DNA of 7,357 bases, taken from NCBI GenBank assembly GCA_031254715.1, contig JAIRTY010000328.1, forward strand, positions 1-7,357, in the 5' to 3' direction. Below are positions 1-4,880 of this stretch, one piece after another. The notes below the pieces were generated by a model. That model saw only the letters and a program-made list of their open reading frames with translations, was not told the origin of the DNA and searched no databases. The position numbers were made by a program, and so were the translations under genes. Position 1 is the first letter of the stretch. The number at the start of each line of letters is the position of its first letter. The DNA is from Nocardiopsaceae bacterium. Its GTDB lineage: Bacteria; Actinomycetota; Actinomycetes; Streptosporangiales; Streptosporangiaceae.

Positions 1-227
1 GTGTGGGGCTGGAGATCCACGAGGCTCCGGCCGTGGGGCACGGGCGGCCGGGTAAACTCGACGCCAGGGTCCCCATCACCGTCGAGCCCGGGATTTACCT
101 GCCCGGCAAGGGCGGCGTCAGGATCGAGGACACTCTGGTGGCGCGCTCGGGCGCCGGGGCTGCGGCGTCCCGCGAGCTGCTCACCGCGACCAGGACCGCA
201 ACCCCAGGGGAACTGCTCGCCCTGTGA
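1..227 (+). CDS. M24-family metallopeptidase (aminopeptidase P / Xaa-Pro dipeptidase type), C-terminal part only
   Basis: This is the last 74 residues of a gene that starts before the window; the reading frame begins at base 3. The first residues, VGLEIHEAP, match the end of the GHGxGLxxHE block of pita-bread-fold peptidases, so the leading metal-ligand His lies just outside the window. About 20 residues later come TVEPGIYLPGKGGVRIEDT, which carries the two conserved metal-ligand glutamates (VEPG and RIED). From family knowledge, these cytosolic dinuclear-metal enzymes cleave Xaa-Pro bonds. The fragment cannot separate aminopeptidase P from prolidase. The stop is 37 nt before efp on the same strand, which fits the common actinobacterial peptidase-efp-nusB order and probable co-transcription. 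The residues between HEAP and TVEP are less typical of the family, but the motif spacing is normal. Confidence 0.9.
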   Translation, partial: VGLEIHEAPAVGHGRPGKLDARVPITVEPGIYLPGKGGVRIEDTLVARSGAGAAASRELLTATRTATPGELLAL

Positions 228-249
228 CCGGCCGGGCTCCCCGCACCCA

Positions 250-256
250 GGAGAGA
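250..256 (+). promoter_or_regulatory. Ribosome binding site of efp
   Basis: GGAGAGA lies 8 nt before the GTG at 265. It fixes that codon as the start although the open frame extends upstream to the window edge. The EF-P homology also begins at this GTG. Confidence 0.8.
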
Positions 257-264
257 CGACAACC

Positions 265-822
265 GTGGCCACCACGAACGACCTGAAGAACGGCATTACC
301 TTGAACCTCGACGGCCAGCTCTGGACCGTGGTGGAGTTCCAGCACGTCAAGCCCGGCAAGGGCGGGGCTTTCGTGCGCACCAGGCTGAAGAACGTGCTGT
401 CGGGCAAGGTTGTTGACCGCACCTTCAACGCCGGGGTCAAGGTCGACGTCGCCAGCGTGGACAAGCGCGAGATGCAGTACCTCTACCGGGAGGGCGAGGA
501 CTTCGTCTTCATGGACACGCAGGACTACGACCAGCCGCACATCCCGGCATCCGTGGTCGGCGACGCCGCGAACTACCTGCTGGAAGAGCAGACCGTGACG
601 GTCGCGTTCAACGAGGGCGTGCCGCTGTACCTGGATCTGCCGGCCGCGGTGGAACTGACCGTCCGCCAGACCGACCCCGGCCTGCAGGGCGACCGTTCCA
701 CCGGTGGTACCAAGCCGGCCACGCTGGAGACCGGCGCGCAGGTCCACGTGCCCCTGTTCATCACCACCGGCGAGCGGGTCAAGGTCGACACCCGGACCGG
801 CGAGTACCTCGGCCGGGCCTGA
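265..822 (+). CDS. efp: Elongation factor P
   Basis: This 185-residue protein has the usual EF-P length. EF-P binds between the ribosomal P and E sites and promotes peptide-bond formation on ribosomes stalled at consecutive prolines. The sequence reads as the N-terminal KOW-like domain (about 1-62), the central OB domain (about 65-125) and the C-terminal OB domain (about 130-185). It ends in the family signature GERVKVDTRTGEYLGR. The tip loop is KPGKGGAF, with the key lysine at position 32, so the residue that contacts the P-site tRNA is present. Whether it is modified cannot be read here; Corynebacterium EF-P is reported to work with an unmodified lysine. The start is GTG with a good ribosome binding site. 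The gene sits between a peptidase gene and nusB, with gaps of 37 and 30 nt, probably in one operon. The same frame stays open upstream of 265, but that extension is shadow coding over the peptidase gene. Confidence 0.97.
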   Translation: MATTNDLKNGITLNLDGQLWTVVEFQHVKPGKGGAFVRTRLKNVLSGKVVDRTFNAGVKVDVASVDKREMQYLYREGEDFVFMDTQDYDQPHIPASVVGDAANYLLEEQTVTVAFNEGVPLYLDLPAAVELTVRQTDPGLQGDRSTGGTKPATLETGAQVHVPLFITTGERVKVDTRTGEYLGRA

Positions 823-852
823 CCCGGCCGCCGAGGGAGGCCAGGACCTGCC

Positions 853-1263
853 GTGCCCGCCCGTAGCAAGGCCCGCAAGCGGGCACTTGACATCCTGTTC
901 GAGGCCGAGCTCCGGGGCGAGCCGGCGCTGACCGTGCTGTCGGAGCGCGCCGCCGACCCCGACCGCCCGTTTCCCGCCTACGCCAGCGAGCTGGTGCGGG
1001 GAGCGGTGACGCACGCCGACCGGATCGACGAGCTGCTCAGCGCGCACGCACAGGGGTGGGCGCTGGAGCGGATGCCCGCCGTGGACCGGAACCTGCTCCG
1101 GATCGGCGCCTACGAGTTGCTCTGGGCGGACGAGGTCCCGGACGGGGTCGCGATCAGCGAGGCCGTGCTGCTGGCCAGGGAACTGTCCACCGAGGACTCA
1201 CCCGCGTTCGTGAACGGGCTGCTCGCCAAGCTGCTTCAGCTCAAGCCGACGCTGAGCCTGTAG
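853..1263 (+). CDS. nusB: Transcription antitermination factor NusB
   Basis: This 136-residue all-helical protein is close to the usual NusB length of about 140. NusB pairs with NusE (S10), binds boxA RNA and assembles the antitermination complex on rRNA operons. Recognisable family stretches are SKARKRALDILFEAE at the N terminus, MPAVDRNLLRIGAYELLW in the middle, and the tail VAISEAVLLARELSTEDSPAFVNGLL. This is the typical I.EAV.LA..ys...s..FVNGvL block near the C terminus. The GTG start follows the purine-rich GAGGGAGGCCAGGA segment at 833-846, in which AGGA is 6 nt from the start. It lies 30 nt after efp and probably shares its transcript. Its last 23 bp overlap the 3' end of the convergent membrane-protein gene. 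In Streptomyces coelicolor, bldD follows nusB; here it does not. Confidence 0.96.
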   Translation: MPARSKARKRALDILFEAELRGEPALTVLSERAADPDRPFPAYASELVRGAVTHADRIDELLSAHAQGWALERMPAVDRNLLRIGAYELLWADEVPDGVAISEAVLLARELSTEDSPAFVNGLLAKLLQLKPTLSL

Positions 1264-1906
1264 CCAGGTCACGCGCCGCGAACCGGAGGCCGAGGCCGAG
1301 CCGGCGCAGCACCGACCGGAACCACAGCGCGGACACGCCCGCGCCGGCGACGGTGAACGCGGCGGTGGCCGCGGTGGAGAGCATCACGAACGTGCCCACC
1401 GGCTCGGTGACCATCAGCACCGCCATGCCGACCGTCATCAGCAGGAAGATGCCGGACCAGAGCCAGGTCGCGCCCTGGAAGAAGCGGTGCAGCCCCGGAA
1501 TGTCGCTGGCCGGCTGCCGGAGCGCGACGACCTCGGCCGCGAGCCTGGCGACCAGCGGGCTCGGGCCGCGGGCGGTGCGGGCGAACAGCACGCACATGAC
1601 GAACTGTGCGAGCGGGAACTGCAGCAGGTACAGCCAGAGCTGGCCGGTGGCGAGCACGATCACGGTCTGGACCGTCAGCACCAGGGCGGTGATTGCCAGC
1701 AGGCTCGGGACGTGCCTGGTGGCGACCTTCCTGATCACCACGGTGAGCCAGGTGGCAGCCAATCCCGCCAGCAGCCCCGCGTTCCGGCCGGACAGCCAGG
1801 CGGCGATCGCCGCGGCTCCCAGCGGCAGCCCGGCAGCCTCGGTGAGGTTCCACAGCACGGTCCGCACCAGCAGCAACGGCCGGGGAAGTTCGAGGTGCTC
1901 GCGCAT
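1241..1906 (-). CDS. Polytopic membrane protein resembling VC0807/DUF3159-type proteins
   Basis: This 221-residue protein has about six hydrophobic segments, near residues 27-38, 44-59, 67-87, 90-109, 146-167 and 171-196. A basic C-terminal tail (FRSVLRRLGLGLRFAARD) is probably cytoplasmic. The layout resembles the VC0807/DUF3159 group: an LWNLTEAAGLPL entry, a basic loop after the second helix, an RFF..ATWLW start to the fifth helix, and a PVGTFV.LS start to the sixth. That assignment comes from memory of the family pattern and is moderate. The molecular function is unknown, and I see no catalytic motif. ATG at 1904-1906 has no Shine-Dalgarno sequence, and a -10-like TAGGCT sits 7 nt upstream, which suggests leaderless translation. 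The gene runs against nusB and overlaps its end by 23 bp. It is divergent from the methyltransferase-dinB operon. Confidence 0.85.
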   Translation of the reverse strand: MREHLELPRPLLLVRTVLWNLTEAAGLPLGAAAIAAWLSGRNAGLLAGLAATWLTVVIRKVATRHVPSLLAITALVLTVQTVIVLATGQLWLYLLQFPLAQFVMCVLFARTARGPSPLVARLAAEVVALRQPASDIPGLHRFFQGATWLWSGIFLLMTVGMAVLMVTEPVGTFVMLSTAATAAFTVAGAGVSALWFRSVLRRLGLGLRFAARDLATGSASA

Positions 1907-1913
1907 GCGGGAG

Positions 1914-1919
1914 AGCCTA
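1914..1919 (-). promoter_or_regulatory. Putative -10 element of a leaderless promoter for the membrane-protein gene
   Basis: On the - strand the hexamer reads TAGGCT, a good match to the actinobacterial TANNNT -10 consensus. Seven bases separate it from the ATG, the spacing expected when transcription begins at the start codon. No good -35 is visible at 17-19 bp (GTTTCC or GGTTTC at best), which is common for actinobacterial promoters. Confidence 0.45.
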
Positions 1920-2044
1920 GCGGGTCAGGTCATCCCGGAAACCGGAACCGGACAATGCAGAGGGTAATGGGACTCCGGAACCCGGCCGGCCCGTGGACGA
2001 AGCGGTTGGGGCAGGTGTCAGGTTACTTCCCTGGCCCGGGCGCT

Positions 2045-2055
2045 TCATGCCATGA
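2045..2055. repeat. Perfect 5-1-5 inverted repeat, possible operator
   Basis: TCATG-C-CATGA is a perfect short dyad lying about 38 bp upstream of the putative -10 at 2093. It is less GC-rich than its surroundings, so it is a candidate protein-binding site rather than an RNA hairpin. It is short enough to arise by chance. Confidence 0.3.
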
Positions 2056-2067
2056 GGGGGCCGCGGG

Positions 2068-2090
2068 GCGCGGGAATGTCCGGCCCGCGC
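2068..2090. repeat. GC-rich inverted repeat next to the putative operon promoter
   Basis: GCGCGGG (2068-2074) and CCCGCGC (2084-2090) form a perfect 7-bp stem around a 9-nt loop. The right arm ends 2 nt before the TAGATT -10-like hexamer, so the dyad spans where the -35 region would be. It may be an operator or a hairpin ending unknown upstream transcription. No T-tract follows. Confidence 0.35.
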
Positions 2091-2092
2091 AC

Positions 2093-2098
2093 TAGATT
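2093..2098 (+). promoter_or_regulatory. Putative -10 element for the methyltransferase-dinB operon
   Basis: TAGATT fits TANNNT and lies in a small A+T-richer island of an otherwise very GC-rich intergenic region. It would place transcription start near 2104-2107, giving a leader of about 85 nt. No convincing -35 is present at 17-18 bp. Confidence 0.4.
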
Positions 2099-2110
2099 GG
2101 CCTGGAGCGG

Positions 2111-2171
2111 GCCCGTCGGCGTGTCGCCGCCGGGCGTGTCCTGACCGGGGTTCCGGGGCTGTCCCCGGGAT
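2111..2171 (+). promoter_or_regulatory. Structured 5' leader of the methyltransferase-dinB operon (two hairpins)
   Basis: Hairpin A (2111-2135) pairs GCCCG with CGGGC and CGGCG with CGCCG around a TGT loop. That is ten base pairs with one T/C mismatch. Hairpin B pairs CCGGGG (2153-2158) with CCCCGG (2163-2168) around CTGT, and can extend to 2150-2171 with a wobble pair. A second CCGGGG at 2145-2150 could replace the left arm of B. In addition GTCCT at 2138-2142 is complementary to AGGAC at 2182-2186, which overlaps the Shine-Dalgarno sequence. Function is inference; such stems also arise by chance at this base composition. Confidence 0.4.
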
Positions 2172-2178
2172 CAGCAGT

Positions 2179-2185
2179 GGGAGGA
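2179..2185 (+). promoter_or_regulatory. Ribosome binding site of the methyltransferase gene
   Basis: GGGAGGA ends 5 nt before GTG at 2191. It supports that start over the internal ATG at 2278, which has no such site. Confidence 0.8.
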
Positions 2186-2190
2186 CGTCA

Positions 2191-2982
2191 GTGGCAGGGG
2201 ATCATCGCGCCGGGCCGGGTGCGGCTGCCACCCGGGCCCGGCACCGGGGCAGCTACGACGACGCGCGGACGGTGGTCATGCGCGACCTGCTGCTGTCGGT
2301 GGTATCGGCACTGACCAGCCAGAGCGGCCGGGAACAGCTGGACATCATCGACGCCGGCGGCGGGACCGGCGGGTTCGCGGTGCCGCTGGCGGGGCCTGGC
2401 CACCGGGTGACCGTGATCGACCCGAGCCCGGACTCGCTGGCCGCCGCTCAGCGGCGGGCCGCCGAGATGGGCGTCTCGCTGCGGGCGGTGCAGGGAGACG
2501 CCGCCGACCTGGTCGGCCTGGCCGGGGCGGAAAGCGCCGACCTGGTGCTGTGCCACAGCGTGCTGGAATACGTGGACTCCCCGGCCGCCGCGATGGCCGC
2601 CATCGCCCGGGTGCTGCGGCCCGGCGGGACGGTCAGCGTGCTCGCCGCCAGCGCCGTCGCTGCCGTGATCCACCGCGCCTTGGCAGGCAGGTTCGATGAG
2701 GCCAGGCGGCTGCTCGCGGGACTCGGGGGCGCGGCGACCGAACCGCCGGCCGACGCCGCCCGCCGGTTCACGCTGGCGGAGGTGGCAGGGCTGCTCGAGG
2801 ACGCGGGACTGCGGCCGGGAACCGCGCACGGCATCCGGGTCTTCGCCGACCTGGTCCCTGGCATCTTCGCCGACGCCGACCCGGCGGCCGCCGACGCGCT
2901 GCTGGCGCTGGAACGGTCGGCATCCGCGCAGCCCGCCTTCCATGACCTGGCCACCCAGTTCCACGTGCTCGGGTACCGGTGA
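2191..2982 (+). CDS. Class I SAM-dependent methyltransferase
   Basis: This 263-residue protein has a complete Rossmann-type SAM-binding core. Motif I is IIDAGGGTGGFAVPLA (about 52-67). The acidic residue that binds the ribose is in VTVIDPS (73-79), and GDA follows at 102-104. DLVLCHSVLEYVD (117-129) matches the post-I strand region, and VLRPGGTVSV (141-150) is the usual motif III. The C-terminal part (about 180-263) has RRFTLAEVAGLLEDAGL, typical of the end of UbiE/SmtA-like enzymes. No substrate-specific domain is recognisable, so small-molecule, RNA and protein substrates all remain possible. The absence of a DNA-methylase NPPY/DPPY motif argues against base methylation of DNA. The start is GTG with a strong ribosome binding site. 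dinB follows after 6 nt, so the two are almost certainly one operon. Confidence 0.92.
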   Translation: MAGDHRAGPGAAATRARHRGSYDDARTVVMRDLLLSVVSALTSQSGREQLDIIDAGGGTGGFAVPLAGPGHRVTVIDPSPDSLAAAQRRAAEMGVSLRAVQGDAADLVGLAGAESADLVLCHSVLEYVDSPAAAMAAIARVLRPGGTVSVLAASAVAAVIHRALAGRFDEARRLLAGLGGAATEPPADAARRFTLAEVAGLLEDAGLRPGTAHGIRVFADLVPGIFADADPAAADALLALERSASAQPAFHDLATQFHVLGYR

Positions 2983-2988
2983 GCCGGG

Positions 2989-4272
2989 ATGGCACCCGGC
3001 GAGCCCGGCGACACCGGTTGCCACGTGCTCCACGTCGACATGGACGCGTTCTATGCCAGCGTGGAGATCCGCGACCGGCCGGAGCTTGCCGGGCTGCCGG
3101 TGATCGTGGGCGCCACCGGCAGCCGCGGCGTGGTGCTGTCCGCCTCCTACCCGGCCCGCCGGTTCGGGGTCACCTCCGCGATGCCGGTGACGCGCGCCCG
3201 CCGGCTGTGCCCGCAGGCGACCTTCGTCGGGCCCCGGCACGACCTCTACGCCGCCGTGTCCCGCGAGGTCATGGCCATCTTCCGGGCGGTCACGCCGCAG
3301 GTGGAGCCGCTGTCGCTTGATGAGGCGTTCCTGGACGTGTCCGGCGCCATCCGGCGGCTGGGCCAGCCCGCCCGGATCGCCGGGCTGATCCGGGCCACCA
3401 TCGCCGAGCAGCAGGGCATCACCTGCTCGGTCGGCGTGGCCAGCTGCAAGTTCGTGGCCAAGCTGGCCTCGGCCCGGTGCAAGCCGGACGGGCTGTGCGT
3501 GGTCCCGGCCGGTGAGGTGCTCAGCTTCCTGCACCCGCTGCCGGTGGCGGCGCTGTGGGGGGTGGGCGAGCAGACCGGCCAGGCACTGGCCAGGCTCGGG
3601 CTGCGGACCGTGGGCGACATCGCCCGGATCCCCGCCGGCACGCTGCAGCGGGAGCTCGGCCAGGCGGCCGGCACCCATCTCGCGGCCCTGGCCTGGGGGC
3701 GGGACGAGCGCCCGGTCGTGACCACCGCTCCGGACAAGAGCGTCGGGGCGGAAGAGACCTTCGCCAGCGATGTCGACGATCCCGAGCTGATCCGGCGGGA
3801 ACTGCTCCGGCTGTCGGGGCGGACGGCCCGGGCGCTGCGCCGCAGCGGCGCCGTGGCCAGGACCGTGGTGGTGAAGCTGCGGCTGGCCAACTTCACCACG
3901 ATCACCCGGTCCCGGACACTGCCCGAGCCGACCGACGTGGCCCGCCGGATCTACGCCACCGCCTGCGCCCTGTATGAGGGCTCCGGGCTCGACTCGCGTG
4001 CCAGGCTGCGGCTGGTCGGGGTGCGGGCCAGCGGCCTGGCCCCGGCCGCGGGCGCAGCCTCTCAGCTGGCCTTCTGGGAACGGGCCAGGTCGTGGCGCGA
4101 GGCCGAGCGGGCCATGGACCGGATCGCCGGGCGCTTCGGCACCGACACGGTCCGCCCCGCAGCCCTGGTGCTGGCCCCGGGGGACGACCCCTTGGAGCCC
4201 CCGCGCGTCCCGCCCGGGGAGCCTGGCGGGGAGGCAGCCGCGCCGCCTGCGGGGGCCGGACCTGCCAGCTGA
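2989..4272 (+). CDS. dinB: DNA polymerase IV (Y-family translesion polymerase)
   Basis: This 427-residue protein is an apparently intact low-fidelity polymerase that copies past damaged template bases. Palm and finger motifs are HVDMDAFYASVE (15-26) with metal-ligand D17, YPARRFGVTSAMP (54-66), and LSLDEAFLDV (108-117) with catalytic D111 and E112. Y22 is at the steric-gate position that excludes ribonucleotides. SVGVASCKFVAKLASARCKPDG follows, then a thumb with helix-hairpin-helix signals (LWGVGEQTGQALARLGLRTVGDIA). The little-finger domain lies at about 240-355. QLAFW (359-363) resembles a beta-clamp binding motif. After about residue 395 the tail is a Pro/Gly/Ala-rich, probably disordered extension. 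The ATG lies 6 nt after the methyltransferase stop with only a weak GAGCCGGG upstream, suggesting translational coupling. No LexA box is visible upstream, so SOS control is not supported. Confidence 0.96.
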   Translation: MAPGEPGDTGCHVLHVDMDAFYASVEIRDRPELAGLPVIVGATGSRGVVLSASYPARRFGVTSAMPVTRARRLCPQATFVGPRHDLYAAVSREVMAIFRAVTPQVEPLSLDEAFLDVSGAIRRLGQPARIAGLIRATIAEQQGITCSVGVASCKFVAKLASARCKPDGLCVVPAGEVLSFLHPLPVAALWGVGEQTGQALARLGLRTVGDIARIPAGTLQRELGQAAGTHLAALAWGRDERPVVTTAPDKSVGAEETFASDVDDPELIRRELLRLSGRTARALRRSGAVARTVVVKLRLANFTTITRSRTLPEPTDVARRIYATACALYEGSGLDSRARLRLVGVRASGLAPAAGAASQLAFWERARSWREAERAMDRIAGRFGTDTVRPAALVLAPGDDPLEPPRVPPGEPGGEAAAPPAGAGPAS

Positions 4273-4338
4273 TGCCCGCCGCCCGGCGATGACCATCGGC
4301 GCCGCGGGGCGGCCAGATCCTTTACCATCTCCCTACCC

Positions 4339-4368
4339 TTTCCGAAGACCCGGCAGCACTCGTATTCT
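4339..4368 (+). promoter_or_regulatory. Putative promoter for the DUF3040 gene
   Basis: A -10-like TATTCT (4363-4368) with a weak TTTCCG (4339-4344) 18 bp upstream sits in a notably A+T-richer stretch (about 4318-4368). It lies between dinB and the DUF3040 gene. This would give a leader of roughly 65 nt. The base-composition dip is the stronger part of the evidence. Confidence 0.4.
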
Positions 4369-4429
4369 GGAGGAGACAGCCGGCCGTTCGATGATGGTCT
4401 CGCACTGGCCCCAGCGCACGAGGTCCATT

Positions 4430-4435
4430 GGGAGG
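4430..4435 (+). promoter_or_regulatory. Ribosome binding site of the DUF3040 gene
   Basis: GGGAGG lies 4 nt before the GTG at 4440. It supports that start over the in-frame TTG at 4428, because DUF3040 homology (PLSEHEQ) starts directly after this GTG. Confidence 0.7.
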
Positions 4436-4439
4436 CACC

Positions 4440-4880
4440 GTGCCCCTCTCTGAGCATGAGCAGCGTCAGCTCGAGCAGATCGAGCAGGCGCTCTATGCCG
4501 ACTACCCGAAACTCGCCCAGGCTGTGCGCGCCAAAGACCCGCGGATCCACTTCAAGCGCCGCCTGCTGCTGGCGATGGTCGGCTTCGTGCTCGGGGCTGG
4601 GGTGCTGGCGGCCGGCGTGATCACCAGGCGCTTCTTCCCGTGGATCCCGGCCGGCGGGTTCGTGGTGATGCTGGCCTGCGCGATATGGGCACTGAACAGC
4701 TGGCGTCACATGGGGCGCCCGGCCACCGGCCATGGTCCCGGGCGGGGCGGCCGGTCCGGCCGCCGCGGGCGCAAGGGCGGCAGGCGCGGGCAGGCGGTGC
4801 GCCACCCGGCAGGTCCCCGCCCCGGGTTCATGGAGCGGATGGAAGAGCGGTGGCGCCGCCGTCAGGAGGGTGACCGCTAG
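4440..4880 (+). CDS. DUF3040 domain membrane protein
   Basis: This 146-residue protein opens with PLSEHEQRQLEQIEQALYADYPKLA, the characteristic actinobacterial DUF3040 N terminus. Two hydrophobic segments follow at about 42-62 and 68-86, separated by a short RRFFPW turn, so both termini are probably cytoplasmic. The tail (about 89-146) is very rich in Arg, Lys and Gly, runs into MEERWRRRQEGDR, and may contact nucleic acid or membrane lipid. The biochemical function of DUF3040 is unknown. As I recall, it often lies near division and cell-wall (dcw) genes in actinomycetes, but this window does not reach that cluster. The gene starts with GTG after a good ribosome binding site. Its last 53 bp overlap the 3' end of the convergent transglutaminase gene. 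The long basic tail exceeds the usual DUF3040 ending, in part because of this overlap. Confidence 0.9.
   Translation: MPLSEHEQRQLEQIEQALYADYPKLAQAVRAKDPRIHFKRRLLLAMVGFVLGAGVLAAGVITRRFFPWIPAGGFVVMLACAIWALNSWRHMGRPATGHGPGRGGRSGRRGRKGGRRGQAVRHPAGPRPGFMERMEERWRRRQEGDR

Larger units (their letters stand above)
1907..2190. other. Divergent intergenic region holding regulatory signals for both flanking genes
   Basis: This is about 284 bp with no credible gene on either strand. Left to right it holds the leaderless -10 for the - strand gene, and several CCGGAA/GGAACC repeats at about 1935-1951 and 1975-1981. It then has an 11-bp perfect dyad TCATG-C-CATGA at 2045-2055, a -10-like TAGATT at 2093-2098 for the + strand operon, three GC-rich hairpins, and the methyltransferase ribosome binding site. 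No LexA-type box (GAAC-N4-GTTC) is visible despite the downstream dinB. Confidence 0.7.

Noticed and set aside
1..264. Upstream extension of the EF-P frame (88 extra codons)
   Set aside because: It would overlap the peptidase gene out of frame and is Arg/Pro/Ser-rich. The GTG at 265 has a good ribosome binding site and matches the EF-P N terminus.
181..1047. 288-codon - strand open frame opposite efp and nusB
   Set aside because: It is antisense to two firmly identified housekeeping genes and has no domain of its own.
1056..1967. 303-codon + strand open frame from within nusB across the membrane gene
   Set aside because: It is Ser/Thr/Arg-rich without motifs. The - strand frame has clear transmembrane segments and a family-like pattern.
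1935..1981. CCGGAA/GGAACC repeats resembling ECF sigma -35 motifs (GGAAC)
   Set aside because: No matching ECF -10 (CGTC/GTT) stands about 16-17 bp downstream of any copy, so I do not call a promoter.
2188..4296. 702-codon open frame on the - strand, antisense to methyltransferase and dinB
   Set aside because: It is a composition artefact of high-GC coding on the other strand: low-complexity Gly/Arg/Pro/His content with no recognisable domain, while both genes opposite carry full catalytic motifs.
4301..4323. Short stem GCCGC-GGG-GCGGC followed by a few T residues after dinB
   Set aside because: The stem has only five base pairs and the T run is 3 bases and displaced, so this is too weak to call a terminator.
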